The notes under the pieces are model-generated. The model did not search any database. It was not told the DNA's origin and saw only the letters and a program-made list of their open reading frames with translations. From Myxococcales bacterium (lineage in GTDB: Bacteria > Myxococcota_A > Polyangia > Polyangiales > Ga0077539): a stretch of 64,000 bases of DNA. The translations under genes and the position numbers were made by a program. Below are positions 1-8,663 of the stretch, one piece after another. The stretch covers positions 1-64,000 of the forward strand of contig JAUSAZ010000163.1 in the NCBI GenBank assembly GCA_030652255.1. Reading direction: 5' to 3'. Positions within the stretch are counted from its first letter, which is position 1, and each line of letters opens with the position of its first letter.

Positions 1-58
1 CCGGAAGGTGCAGGCGACGAGCAACAGATTGCAGGGGATCGGCGTCCCTGTTCGACAG

Positions 59-77
59 CCCCGGACATTGTCCGGGG
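59..77. promoter_or_regulatory. Perfect inverted repeat, terminator stem or operator
   Basis: Two 9-base arms (CCCCGGACA and TGTCCGGGG) flank a single central base. As RNA this could fold into a 7 bp stem with a 5-base loop. It lies in the gene-free first 250 bases, downstream of whatever precedes the window and after the 3' end of the first minus-strand gene. It may be a terminator stem, although no clear U-run follows, or a protein-binding palindrome. The rest of bases 1-250 shows nothing recognisable. Confidence 0.35.
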
Positions 78-250
78 CGCCCCTTGTTATTGCCCGGGGT
101 GAGGGCCAACGCCCGAACCCCGGCGACGCGCCATGGCTTGCGCCGCCACCAGATGCCTGAAACCAAGCCATTCCGTGAGATGTGTCCCGAAGTGAACCAT
201 TCATGGAGAGGGGGTTGGGGGTGAGGTCTCGCGAAGGTGCCCCGCGGGGT

Positions 251-802
251 CTAGCGTTCGACCGCGCGGGCGCTGATGCGCACCGGGCGGGTGGACAGCT
301 CGTGCGCCAGCGACGCGCGGGCGGGGTCGCTCTGCGGGGTGATGTTCCACTCGACCATGCGGTCGAGGGCGACGAGCTCCATGGAGAGCTCGGCGACGGT
401 GCGGAAGTCGCAGCCGGCGCCGTCGGCCAGCGACTCGGGCAGCACCGAGCAGCGGGACATCGCCCCGTTGACCACCGCCTGCGCGGCGCGCACGTCGCCG
501 AGGGCCTCGTTGGCGCGCGCCACCACGAGGCACACCGCGCCGTCGCGCTGCACGGCCGCGGGCGCGCGGCGGGCGCTGTCGACCACGAGCCGCGGCATCC
601 CCTGGTCGAAGTAGCGGCGGAGCAGCACCCGGGTGGAGAGGGTGTCGTTGGGGGCGCGGGCCACGCGGGCCTCGAGGGCGGCGAGGGAGAGGCGCTCGGC
701 GACGTGCGAGGGGTCGAGCACCGAGCGCACGCGCACGAAGCGCCCCGCGGACCAGGCCACGGCCACGGCGGCGACGATCGCGAGTTGCGTGCGAAGCTCC
801 AT
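251..802 (-). CDS. Hypothetical protein with N-terminal membrane anchor
   Basis: A 183-residue protein of unknown function. The N-terminus (MELRTQLAIVAAVAVAWSAG) is a hydrophobic segment of about 15 residues and looks like a signal anchor. The rest is Ala/Arg-rich and helical with TPR-like spacing and ends in a short basic tail. I chose the ATG at 802 because it opens directly into the hydrophobic segment; the longer frame upstream reads as low-complexity antisense of the neighbouring gene. It diverges from the HTH gene, with 24 bases between the two start codons. Nothing in the sequence shows its partner or substrate. Confidence 0.6.
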   Translation of the reverse strand: MELRTQLAIVAAVAVAWSAGRFVRVRSVLDPSHVAERLSLAALEARVARAPNDTLSTRVLLRRYFDQGMPRLVVDSARRAPAAVQRDGAVCLVVARANEALGDVRAAQAVVNGAMSRCSVLPESLADGAGCDFRTVAELSMELVALDRMVEWNITPQSDPARASLAHELSTRPVRISARAVER

Positions 803-826
803 CGGGCTCCATGGTACCCCAAAGGC

Positions 827-1144
827 ATGACCGCGGATGACATCAAGGCGCTCCGCAAGGAGCTCGGCATCACCCAGCGCGCCCTGGCCGAGGCCCTGAA
901 GCTCGACGTCGCCGAGGTGCGCGCGTGGGAGAGCGCCGAGGGCTTCGCGACGAAGGCCCACTGCGAGGCGATGGCGAAGCTCCGTACCAACCCTCCCCCC
1001 AAGGCTGCGAAGAACCCGTCGCCCATGGAGCTGCTCGCCGACCCGAAGTTCATGCTGCTGGTGCGCAAACTGCTCGCGCAGCCGAAGCTGCGGGCCGAGG
1101 TCGAGAAGCTCGCGGCGGAGCACCCCGACCCCCTCGATGTGTGA
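827..1144 (+). CDS. Small helix-turn-helix (XRE/Cro-like) protein
   Basis: A 105-residue protein whose first 45 residues match an XRE-type helix-turn-helix (DIKALRKELGITQRALAEAL, then an AEVRAWE recognition-helix pattern). The family binds DNA as small repressors or as antitoxin-like regulators. After a Pro/Lys-rich linker (about residues 55-68) there is a short helical C-terminus rich in Leu, Lys and Glu. The longer upstream frame is read-through of the divergent gene and was discarded. No toxin gene lies next to it, so I do not call it an antitoxin. Its target is unknown; the divergent gene at 251-802 is the nearest candidate. Confidence 0.75.
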   Translation: MTADDIKALRKELGITQRALAEALKLDVAEVRAWESAEGFATKAHCEAMAKLRTNPPPKAAKNPSPMELLADPKFMLLVRKLLAQPKLRAEVEKLAAEHPDPLDV

Positions 1145-1188
1145 GCGTGGGTCGAAAGGCTTGACGGGGGCGGGGTCGGTCCCGTTCC

Positions 1189-1773
1189 ATGGCGGGTGAG
1201 ATGGCTGCCCTCGGGGTGGAAGACGTCAAGGCGATCCTGGATGAGCGCGCGTGGTCACCACGCCAGCTCGATGAGCACACGCTGCGGTGCACCCTGGAGA
1301 GCGAAGCCGGAGAGATACGCCTCGTGGTGCGCCACGCCGGGCCGTGGCTCTACCTCGCCGTGCTCCCCTTCCTCGACGCCGCGGGGCTCAAGCCCTGGGG
1401 CGGCGGCAAGTTCCCGCCGCGCTTCCTCGGGCGCATCCTGGCGGTGAACTACAACCTCACGCTGGTGAAGTTCGCCCTCGACGACGACGGCGACCTCACG
1501 CTGCGCGCCGAGCTGCCCACCGAGTCGATGCAGCGCGGCGAGGTCGAGGTCGCGCTCGACCTGCTCGTGGGCGTGACCCAGCAGTACCGCATCCCCGTGC
1601 GCGACGCGCTGCTCGACGCGGGCCGCGCCACCGAGCGCCCGTCGCTGCTCCCTCCGGCGCCCGCCTCGCACCCGCCGCTCGCCTCCGACGAGCCCATCGA
1701 CCACGGGCCCTCCATCGAGGCCCACGAGCCGAAGGTCGACCTCGCCTCCGACCCGCTCCCCCGCGAGCCGTAG
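1189..1773 (+). CDS. YbjN / CesT-like fold protein
   Basis: A 194-residue protein. Residues about 10-145 resemble the YbjN/type III secretion chaperone (CesT-like) superfamily: an N-terminal helix, a central antiparallel sheet (LRCTLESEAGEIRLVVRHA, then WLYLAVLPF), a conserved AVNYNLTLVKFALDDDGDL stretch and a helical ESMQRGEVEVALDLLV segment. Members are small soluble chaperone-like proteins with no enzymatic activity. The last 45 residues are Pro/Ala/Asp-rich and probably disordered. No type III secretion genes are near, so a secretion-chaperone role is not supported. It starts 44 bases after the HTH gene and may be co-transcribed with it. Confidence 0.65.
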   Translation: MAGEMAALGVEDVKAILDERAWSPRQLDEHTLRCTLESEAGEIRLVVRHAGPWLYLAVLPFLDAAGLKPWGGGKFPPRFLGRILAVNYNLTLVKFALDDDGDLTLRAELPTESMQRGEVEVALDLLVGVTQQYRIPVRDALLDAGRATERPSLLPPAPASHPPLASDEPIDHGPSIEAHEPKVDLASDPLPREP

Positions 1774-1814
1774 GCGACGTCAGCCTCTGCGAGAGGCGTT
1801 CGTGGGTCAGTGGC

Positions 1815-3989
1815 TCAGGGGCGGCGGCCGAGGCGCCAGATGCGGCCGACGTTGCCGACCGCGGTGACGTCCCCCGCGGTGTTGCCGGCCACGTCGTCGA
1901 GGTAGTCCGAGAGGATCGAGACCTCCGACCACGCGGTGCCGTTCCAGTGCCAGAGGTAGGTGCCGTTGCCGCTGTAGCGCGTGGCGTAGACGTTGTTCTC
2001 GGCGCTGCCCCACCCGCGCTGGAAGGAGAGCGACGATCCGGGGCCCCAGCCCGCGGAGGACCACACGCCCGCGGGCGAGCGACGACGGCTGTTGCGCGCG
2101 TTGCTCGTGACCGCGATGAGCACGTTGCCGGGGAGCGCGATGAGGTCCTGGACGAACTCGGTGACCCCGATGCTCTCGGGGGTCCAGGTGGTCCCGTCGA
2201 AGCGCAGGACCTGTCCGGTGGCGGCGCCGACGAAGACCTCCGTCGCGCTGAAGCCCGTCACCCGCCGGTTCCCGAACAAGGGAACGGTGGGGCTGATGTC
2301 GCGCCACGTCGTTCCGTTCCACGTGCGGATCCAGTTGCGCGAGGGCATCCCCTCCATGCTGCGGGTCGTGCCCGCGGAGAACACCGCCGTCAGCGACGCC
2401 GCCCAGATGGCGTAGGTGGTGTCGGTCGCATCGCCGATGCCGTAGGGCTCGATCGGGCCCACCGCTCCGCGCGTGCCGTTGATGCGACGCACGCCGCCGG
2501 TGGCGCCGAACCACACATGGGTCGCGTCGATGCCGTGCACATCGCCGCGGTCGCCGGGCACGCCCGCGGGCTTCGTCCAGGCGCCGCAATCACCGAGGTA
2601 GACCCCGTCGCCGCCCTGCGCGAAGCCCTCGCCCGTGGGGGCGACCCACACGCGGCCGATGCTCTCGCGGTATCCCCCGGAGCGCTCGGTGAAGGTCGTC
2701 CCGTCCCAGGTCGCGAAGGCGCCGCCCTGTCCCCCGAAGGCGACCAGCGTCGACGACGCGGCGTGCACCGACTCGTAGTCCCGCGACGACGTGGGCCACG
2801 GGTGCGTGACCGCCGTGCCGTTGTAGCGATGGACGTACCCGTTGCTCGTCGTGCGCCCGACGAACCAGACATCGGTGGCCGAGGTGCCCGAGACGCCGCT
2901 GCACCCGGAGGGGAGCTCGGTCTCCAACACCTGCCGGAAGGCGGAGCCGTTCCAGTGGGTGACGCGGCGCTCGGGGAAGCAGAAGTACACGTCGCTCGGC
3001 CCCGATCCCCAGATCGCCGTCGGGGGCGTCACGAAGGACACGCCGGTGAAGATCATCGACGTGGTGAAGCGCTGCCAGGCCGTGCCGTCGTAGTGCAGGA
3101 GCGGGGTGGCCGCGCCCTCGCCGCCGCTGCGCGAGCCCACCCAGACGTCGTTCGGCGCGACCTCGTAGACCAGCGAGAGTTCCGCGGTCACGCCGCTGGT
3201 GAGGGTCTCCCAGGTCGTGCCGTTCCAGTGGCGGACGGCGCCGCCTACGCCGACCGCGTAGACGTCGTTCGCGGCCCTGCCGTGCACCGCGCGGAACGCC
3301 CCGCCCAGGGAAGTGGCGGCGAAGGTCGTGCCCGCGCCGCGCCGGACGCCCTGCCCGTCGGTGTAGATCACGTCGCTGGCGCTCGCGCCCCACACGCCGG
3401 TCCCGCCGCCGACGACCTGGAAGCCGGTGCCGTTCCAGCGTCGCGCCGCCGACGCCACGGGGCTCCCGAGGTAGATGTCGTTGGGCCCGGCGACGAAGAC
3501 CGAGGTGAAGCGCTGGTCGACGGGCAGCGGGTTCTCGATCGCCCACGAGGGCGACCCCGCGGTGCCGCAGCGGGGCACCACCGGGACGTCGGCGGCGACG
3601 ACATCGGGCCCCGCATCGACGGGCGCGGGCGCATCGACCGGGGCGGGCGCGTCGATGGGCGTCCCCGCGTCGGTGGCGACGGGGGAGTCGGTCGCGACGG
3701 GCGCGTCGTTGGCGACCGGGGCGTCGAGCGGAACGGGCGCGTCGATCGGAGCAGGGGCGTCGATTGCGACGGGGGCGTCGGTCGCGACGGGCGTGTCGGT
3801 CGCGACGGGCGTGTCGGCCGCGACGGGCGTGTCGGTCGCGACGGGGGTGTCGGTCGTGATGGGGGTGTCGGTCGTGATGGGCGTGTCGGCCGCGACGGCG
3901 TCTGCGCTCGCGTCGAGCGGAGCGGGCGTCGACGAGCAGCCGGCGATCGCGACGATCAGGAATGGGGCGGCGCAGTAGCGTGACTTCAT
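1815..3989 (-). CDS. Surface lipoprotein with hexapeptide stalk and beta-propeller
   Basis: A 724-residue lipoprotein. A type II signal peptide ends at Cys18 (VAIAGC). Residues 35-124 are fifteen hexapeptides of the form D-[TAS]-P-x-x-x, an extended stalk. The remainder (about 140-724) is a run of roughly ten or more 45-50 residue repeats with motifs such as DVYAVG followed by HWNGTTW, typical of WD40/Kelch-like beta-propellers found on myxobacterial surfaces. The start at 3989 is fixed by a strong AGGAG ribosome-binding site (plus-strand 3996-4000) and by the lipobox; an in-frame start 72 bases upstream lacks these. It probably sits on the outer membrane as a binding or adhesion protein; its ligand is unknown. 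Confidence 0.8.
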   Translation of the reverse strand: MKSRYCAAPFLIVAIAGCSSTPAPLDASADAVAADTPITTDTPITTDTPVATDTPVAADTPVATDTPVATDAPVAIDAPAPIDAPVPLDAPVANDAPVATDSPVATDAGTPIDAPAPVDAPAPVDAGPDVVAADVPVVPRCGTAGSPSWAIENPLPVDQRFTSVFVAGPNDIYLGSPVASAARRWNGTGFQVVGGGTGVWGASASDVIYTDGQGVRRGAGTTFAATSLGGAFRAVHGRAANDVYAVGVGGAVRHWNGTTWETLTSGVTAELSLVYEVAPNDVWVGSRSGGEGAATPLLHYDGTAWQRFTTSMIFTGVSFVTPPTAIWGSGPSDVYFCFPERRVTHWNGSAFRQVLETELPSGCSGVSGTSATDVWFVGRTTSNGYVHRYNGTAVTHPWPTSSRDYESVHAASSTLVAFGGQGGAFATWDGTTFTERSGGYRESIGRVWVAPTGEGFAQGGDGVYLGDCGAWTKPAGVPGDRGDVHGIDATHVWFGATGGVRRINGTRGAVGPIEPYGIGDATDTTYAIWAASLTAVFSAGTTRSMEGMPSRNWIRTWNGTTWRDISPTVPLFGNRRVTGFSATEVFVGAATGQVLRFDGTTWTPESIGVTEFVQDLIALPGNVLIAVTSNARNSRRRSPAGVWSSAGWGPGSSLSFQRGWGSAENNVYATRYSGNGTYLWHWNGTAWSEVSILSDYLDDVAGNTAGDVTAVGNVGRIWRLGRRP
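3618..3887 (-). repeat. 15 x 18-nt tandem repeat encoding lipoprotein stalk
   Basis: Fifteen consecutive 18-base units encode Asp-x-Pro hexapeptides (for example DTPVAT and DAPAPI). Units near 3780-3887 are almost identical at the DNA level, whereas those near 3618-3760 have drifted. Because each unit is 18 bases, gain or loss of a unit keeps the reading frame and would change only the stalk length. Confidence 0.85.
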
Positions 3990-4094
3990 GGCGGTTCTCC
4001 TGTGGCGCTGGCTGGCGCCGAGCCCGACCGTAGAAGACGCCGCGCCGGGGAGGCATCGCATGTTCGTGCGAGCCCGGCGCGGGGGGCCCCCCGA

Positions 4095-5456
4095 TCAGCG
4101 GGACGCCGTCACCCTCGCCCGCTCGCTGCGGTCGCGCGCGTCCGCGGGCTGCATCGCCGCGAGGTGGCTCGCCGCGAGCTCATGCGTCGGGGCACGCCGC
4201 AGCGTCTCCCGGAAGGCGCGCGCGGCCTCGTTCCATCGCTGCAGCCGCTCGTAGGCCAGGCCCAGGTTCATCGGCGGGTTGGGGTCGTCGGGCAGCAGCC
4301 GCGACGCGTGCTCCAGCGGGCCGATGGCCCCCTCCGGGTCGCTCATCCCCAGGCGCATCACCCCGAGGCCGTTCCACGCCTGGCCCACCGATGGGGCCCG
4401 CTGGGTGACCTGCTCGAAGGCCTGCAGCGCCCCCTGCCGGTCGCCCGTCCGCGCCAGCGCCACGCCCAGGTTGGTGCGCGCGCTCGTGTCGTCCGGCGCC
4501 CGCTGGAGCGCCTCGCGGAAGCTCGCCGCGGCCTCCGTGGGATGGCCCTCGCGCAGGTCGATCTCGCCCTGCGTCGTCCACGGCCCGGCCTGGTCGGGCA
4601 TGCGCCGCCCGGCCTCCAGCACCGCGCGCCTCGCCTCGACCAGCGCTCCGAGGTCGGTGAGCACCACCCCGTAGGCCAGCCACGCCTCGCCGTTGGTCTC
4701 GTCGAGCGCCAGCGCCTGCTGCAACATCCGCCGCGCCCCTTCGCGGTCGCCCGAGGTCCGCGCGACGCGCGCCAGGTTGATGAGCGCCGAGGCGTCCCTC
4801 GGGTCGCTCTGGTGGGCCGCCTCGAAGGCCGCCCGCGCGCCCGCCACGTCGCCCACCGCGCTGCGCGCCAGCCCGAGGCGGTTGCCCAGCGCCGCGCGCA
4901 CCGTGGTGCCGTGCGCCAGCGACTCGGCCAGGGCGAGCGCCGCGTGGCCGTCGCCCTCGTCGAGCAGCAGGTCGAGCCGGTGCAGCCCCACCCGCGCCCG
5001 CAGCGACGCCGGCACCGAGGCACCGCGGGTGATGCCGTCGAGGAGCGCCGCCGCCCGCCGCCGCTCGCCCCGGCGCTGCAGCACCACCGCGTCGACGAAG
5101 GTCACCCGCAGCTCGTCGGGGTCTTCGCGCCGGGCGGTCTGCACCTCGGCGCTGGCCAGCACCAGCTCGCCCCGGGACAGGTCGCCGAGGGCCCGGCAGC
5201 TGTGCCAGAGCGCCCTCGCCCGCCGCCCCCGGTCGCCGTCGCTGCTCGCCCGCACCACCCGGTCGAAGAGCGCCTCGGCCCCGTGCCAGTCGAGGGACTC
5301 CGGCGTCGGCGCCCGGTCGATGGGCGCGTCGAGCTTCGCCATGCCCTCGCGCATCCACCGCTCGGCGCGCGCGTCGTCCCGCAGGCGCAGCCCCAGCGCG
5401 ACCACCGGGGCGACCACCGCCGCCAAGGACACCGCCCACAGGAGCTTCTTCTTCAC
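4095..5456 (-). CDS. TPR repeat protein, membrane-anchored or exported
   Basis: A 453-residue tetratricopeptide protein. Residues 1-25 (MKKK then a hydrophobic stretch) are a signal peptide or anchor. From about residue 50 onward there are around ten TPR-type helix pairs, clearest in the C-terminal half, where 34-residue units carry the G-x-A-x-x-x-F-x-x-A-L and P-D-D pattern. TPR arrays bind partner proteins; no enzymatic domain is visible. The gene diverges from the TolC-type gene with a 98-base shared upstream region. It might support outer membrane or efflux assembly, but only proximity suggests this. Confidence 0.8.
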   Translation of the reverse strand: MKKKLLWAVSLAAVVAPVVALGLRLRDDARAERWMREGMAKLDAPIDRAPTPESLDWHGAEALFDRVVRASSDGDRGRRARALWHSCRALGDLSRGELVLASAEVQTARREDPDELRVTFVDAVVLQRRGERRRAAALLDGITRGASVPASLRARVGLHRLDLLLDEGDGHAALALAESLAHGTTVRAALGNRLGLARSAVGDVAGARAAFEAAHQSDPRDASALINLARVARTSGDREGARRMLQQALALDETNGEAWLAYGVVLTDLGALVEARRAVLEAGRRMPDQAGPWTTQGEIDLREGHPTEAAASFREALQRAPDDTSARTNLGVALARTGDRQGALQAFEQVTQRAPSVGQAWNGLGVMRLGMSDPEGAIGPLEHASRLLPDDPNPPMNLGLAYERLQRWNEAARAFRETLRRAPTHELAASHLAAMQPADARDRSERARVTASR

Positions 5457-5554
5457 GATGGGGGTCCATCATCATCCCTGGGAGCTCCAGTCAACTTTCC
5501 TGCGGCCCGCTCACCCCGCGCGCGCCCGGTCGCGACGCGCTACGGTGCGCCGCC

Positions 5555-6904
5555 GTGAACAGCCGCCCCCACCTCCGCCCCGCCGTGATCGCCCTCGCCC
5601 TGCTCGTCCCCGCCGCCGCGTCCGCCCAGGAGCGCCCCGCGGAAGAGCGCACCGTCTCCTTCGTCGAGGCCCTGCGCCTCGCCGCGCGGCAGCCGCCCAC
5701 CGTCCGCGCGGCGCTCACCCGCGTCGCCACGGCCAACGCGCAGATCGAGCAGGCCCGCGCGGCGTGGCTCCCGACCATCGGCCTCAGCTCGACGCCCTCC
5801 ATCAGCTTCTCCGACCGGCCCTTCCTCCCGGCGACCAACACCACCCCCGCCCAGCGCGTGCAGGGCTCGAGCGTCAACATCGACGCCTCCGCCGCCGTGC
5901 GTTGGAACCTCTATGACTTCGGCCGCACCTCCGCCAACGTGCGCTCGGCCGAGCGCTCGCGCGACGCCCTCCGCGAGGACGCCCGCGCCGCGTCGCTCCA
6001 GGCCCTGAGCAACGCCGCCACGCAGTACCTCACCGTGCTCGGCGACCTGGAAGCCATCGAGACCACCCGGGTCACCGTCACCCAGCGCGAGGCCCGGCTG
6101 CGCATCGCCCAGGGGCGCGTCGAGGTCGGCGCCACGGGCCCCAACGACGCCGTCCGCGCGCAGGTCGACCTCGACGCCGGGCGCCTCGACCTCACCATCG
6201 CCGAGGCCCGGCTGGCCAGCGACCGCGCCGCGCTCACCGCCGCGCTCGGGCTCGACCCCACCGCGCCGGTGCAGGTCACGCGCCTCCCGGACAACCTGCT
6301 CAACCTCGAAGACGACCCCGCGGTCGCGGCCCGCGAGGCCGTCCTGGCGCGGCCGGAGTTCGCCGCGGCGCGCTACCGCGTGGCCCAGGCGGAGGCCCAG
6401 GCCGACCTCGCGCGCGCCAACCGCCGGCCCGCGATCACGGCCAACGCCAACGCCACCGTCGGGTACAACGAGGTGCTCGCGGGCCGCGGGTTCGGCGGCA
6501 TCTCGGAGAGCGTCTCGGGCGGCATCGGCCTGAACTGGCAGCTCTTCGACTCCTCCCTCGCCGCGGCCGCCACCACCGCCGACACCGCGGTCGCGACCGC
6601 CCGGGAGAACCTCCTCGCGCAGTCCCTCGCCGTGCGCACCGCGGCGGTCCAGGCGGCGGTGAACTCCCGCTCGGCGCGGGCCCAGGTCGAGCAGTCCGAG
6701 CACCTCGCGGTGGGCACCGCCGCCAACCTCGAGCTCGCCACCGGGCGCTACCAGGGCGGCGCGGCGCCGCTGCTGGAGGTGGTCGACGCCCAGGCCGCCG
6801 ACGCCTCCGCCCGCATCTCCGTGGTGCGCGCCCGGCTCAACCTCGCGCTCTCCCGGGCGCAGCTCCTCGCCGCCACCGGGCGCCTCGAGCGCCTCGTCGA
6901 CTGA
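5555..6904 (+). CDS. TolC-family outer membrane efflux protein
   Basis: A 449-residue outer membrane factor. It has a GTG start and a Sec signal peptide ending in AAASAQ (about residue 24). Two related halves follow, each with long helices rich in Ala, Arg, Gln and Glu and a beta-strand-forming segment (WNLYDFG near 112 and LNWQLFDSS near 327), the usual two-fold OEP repeat. Members form trimeric channels spanning the outer membrane and periplasm for export of drugs or proteins. No inner membrane pump or adaptor gene is adjacent, so the transported substrate cannot be assigned. The length is typical of the family. Confidence 0.9.
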   Translation: MNSRPHLRPAVIALALLVPAAASAQERPAEERTVSFVEALRLAARQPPTVRAALTRVATANAQIEQARAAWLPTIGLSSTPSISFSDRPFLPATNTTPAQRVQGSSVNIDASAAVRWNLYDFGRTSANVRSAERSRDALREDARAASLQALSNAATQYLTVLGDLEAIETTRVTVTQREARLRIAQGRVEVGATGPNDAVRAQVDLDAGRLDLTIAEARLASDRAALTAALGLDPTAPVQVTRLPDNLLNLEDDPAVAAREAVLARPEFAAARYRVAQAEAQADLARANRRPAITANANATVGYNEVLAGRGFGGISESVSGGIGLNWQLFDSSLAAAATTADTAVATARENLLAQSLAVRTAAVQAAVNSRSARAQVEQSEHLAVGTAANLELATGRYQGGAAPLLEVVDAQAADASARISVVRARLNLALSRAQLLAATGRLERLVD

Positions 6905-6909
6905 CCTTC

Positions 6910-7563
6910 TCAGCCCCCGCCGCCGAGGGTCTGCAGCCGACTCGACGGGTACACCGCCGTCCCCGCGGGCGGGGCGTGCGTGATGGCCAGCAGCGCCCGC
7001 GCCACCACGTCGGCCTCGATGGGCCGCGCCTCGAAGGGCCGCAGCAGCCCGCCCAGCAGGCGCGACGCCACGATGGCCACCCGCTCGCCCGGCCGCGACT
7101 CGGCGCGGTCGCCCAGGAGCAGCGACGGGCGCGCGATGGCCAGCGACGCGAAGCCCACCTTCCCGAGGTCGGCCTCGACCTCGGCCTTCACCCGGTTGTA
7201 GAGCACCATCGAGCTCGCGTCGGCGCCGTGCGCCGTGACCACCACGAAGCCCTTCGCCCCGGCGGCGAAGGCGGCGCGCGCGAAGGCCATCACCGCGCCG
7301 TGGTCGACCGCGCGGAAGGCCTCGGCGGAGCCCGCCCGCGCGATGGTGGTGCCCAGCGCGCAGAGGGCGACGTCGGGCGGGGGAAGGCCCGCGACGTCGG
7401 GGGCGGCGAAGTCGACGGTGCGCTGGGTGAGCTTCGGGTGCGTGACCTCGACGGGGCGTCGGCCGAGCGACACCACCGCGGAGACGGTCGGGTCGTCGAG
7501 GAGCAGCGGGAGGAGCTTCGAGCCGACGAGACCCGAGGCACCAGCGATCCAGGCGATGGTCAT
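6910..7563 (-). CDS. NAD(P)-binding Rossmann protein, HTATIP2/YbjT-like
   Basis: A 217-residue protein. It opens with the dinucleotide-binding motif GASGLVGS (residues 8-15) and a central ALGTTIARAGS segment, as in short atypical SDR proteins of the HTATIP2/NAD(P)H-binding oxidoreductase group. A VLYNRVKAEVE segment corresponds to the conserved Y-x-x-x-K region. Members bind NAD(P)H; substrates are usually unknown. It is cytoplasmic, with no signal peptide. It lies 17 bases downstream of the esterase lipoprotein gene on the same strand and converges on the TolC gene with a 5-base gap. The longer upstream frame is an out-of-frame reading of the esterase gene. Confidence 0.8.
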   Translation of the reverse strand: MTIAWIAGASGLVGSKLLPLLLDDPTVSAVVSLGRRPVEVTHPKLTQRTVDFAAPDVAGLPPPDVALCALGTTIARAGSAEAFRAVDHGAVMAFARAAFAAGAKGFVVVTAHGADASSMVLYNRVKAEVEADLGKVGFASLAIARPSLLLGDRAESRPGERVAIVASRLLGGLLRPFEARPIEADVVARALLAITHAPPAGTAVYPSSRLQTLGGGG

Positions 7564-7580
7564 GGCGGCGGGAGGATGCG

Positions 7581-8663
7581 TCAGTCGCGGCGGTGACGGA
7601 AGAGCCACGGCCAGACGGTGACCGCGAAGGCGTCGGGCATGACGTGCAGGTCGCCGTCGCGCATGACCGTCTCGACCTCGAAGCCCGCGGCGGAGAGGCG
7701 CGAGGCCAGGGCGCAGGTGAAGTACGGCGTGACGATGTCGTCGCTCGACCCGTGGGTGAGGTACGCCGGGGGGCGGCGGCCCGTGGTGCGGATGGGGCCG
7801 GGCTTGTCGGGCCCGCTGCACGCGCACCAGCCGGACTGCGTGGCGAGGCTGGCGCAGGAGGTCCCACGGCCGGTGAAGGTGCAGTCGGGGCGCGTGGGGC
7901 AGTTGCAGAGGCCGCCGGAGCTCGACGCCCACGCCGCGATGCGCTCGCCCACGGTGTTGGCCGCCAGCTGCGCGAAGAACGCCCCGTTGGAGTGGCCCAG
8001 GAGGTAGATCCGCGCAGGGTCGACGGCGTACGCGCGCTGCGCGGCGACGAGCACGGCGCGCAGCAGCAGGAGGTCGCGGTTGGTGTCGGGGTTCACGCTG
8101 GGGTAGGTCTCCCACCAGCGGCCCTGGCTGTCGGGGTGGTCCCAGTCGGAGACGGTCTGCTGCACGGCCTGTGGGGCGACCACCACCACGCCGTGGTCGT
8201 TGGCCACGCGCTGCGCGGCGCTCTCCGAGAAGATCGCCCCGGCGGTGTCGTTGGTGCCGTGGAAGAGCACCAGCAGCGGCGGCGAGGCGCCCCGCGAGGT
8301 CGGCACGTAGACCAGCACCTCGCGCGCACGCCCGCCGACGGTGAGCGTGCCGGTGCCGCGGCCGGTGACCGCCGGGAGCGAGCCGGTGAAGCTCACCGTA
8401 TCGGGACCGAGCACCGCGGGGCCGCTGTCGACGGGCGCGGGGCCGGTGTCGACCCCGAGGTCGACGGCGGGCCGGTCGACGGGCGCAGGGCCGGTGTCGG
8501 CGGGGCCCTGGTCGACGATCGCGCCGCGGTCGAGCGGGGGCGCGTCGAGGGCGGAGACGTCGGCGGAGACCGCGGCGTCGCGCGGCACCTCCACCCACTC
8601 CGAGGCCGTGTGGCACCCCGCGAGCAGCAGCAGGGCCGCGAGGCGCCCGGCCCCCGGGGTCAT
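7581..8663 (-). CDS. PHB-depolymerase-like esterase lipoprotein
   Basis: A 360-residue lipoprotein with its lipobox at Cys17 (LLLAGC). Residues about 30-85 are an Asp/Pro/Thr-rich stalk (TGPAPVDRP-type repeats). The rest is an alpha/beta hydrolase of the LpqC/PHB-depolymerase (feruloyl esterase-like) family: oxyanion segment LFHGTND, nucleophile elbow GHSNGAF, acid region GSSDDIVTPY and His region DLHVMP. A cluster of cysteines (LCNCPTRPDC, CACSG) suggests disulfides in the exported protein. Its ATG overlaps the stop of the upstream beta-barrel gene (ATGA), so the two are translationally coupled. It probably hydrolyses extracellular esters; the true substrate is unknown. Confidence 0.85.
   Translation of the reverse strand: MTPGAGRLAALLLLAGCHTASEWVEVPRDAAVSADVSALDAPPLDRGAIVDQGPADTGPAPVDRPAVDLGVDTGPAPVDSGPAVLGPDTVSFTGSLPAVTGRGTGTLTVGGRAREVLVYVPTSRGASPPLLVLFHGTNDTAGAIFSESAAQRVANDHGVVVVAPQAVQQTVSDWDHPDSQGRWWETYPSVNPDTNRDLLLLRAVLVAAQRAYAVDPARIYLLGHSNGAFFAQLAANTVGERIAAWASSSGGLCNCPTRPDCTFTGRGTSCASLATQSGWCACSGPDKPGPIRTTGRRPPAYLTHGSSDDIVTPYFTCALASRLSAAGFEVETVMRDGDLHVMPDAFAVTVWPWLFRHRRD

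Noticed and set aside
827-1144. Toxin-antitoxin pair
   Set aside because: The HTH protein is antitoxin-like in size, but neither neighbour resembles a toxin.
3618-3887. Possible CRISPR array
   Set aside because: The short repeats are contiguous, have no unique spacers and are in-frame codons of a lipoprotein stalk.
1287-3983. An 898-codon plus-strand frame across the YbjN-like and propeller genes
   Set aside because: It overlaps two well-supported genes in another frame or strand and its tail is only the antisense of the hexapeptide repeat.
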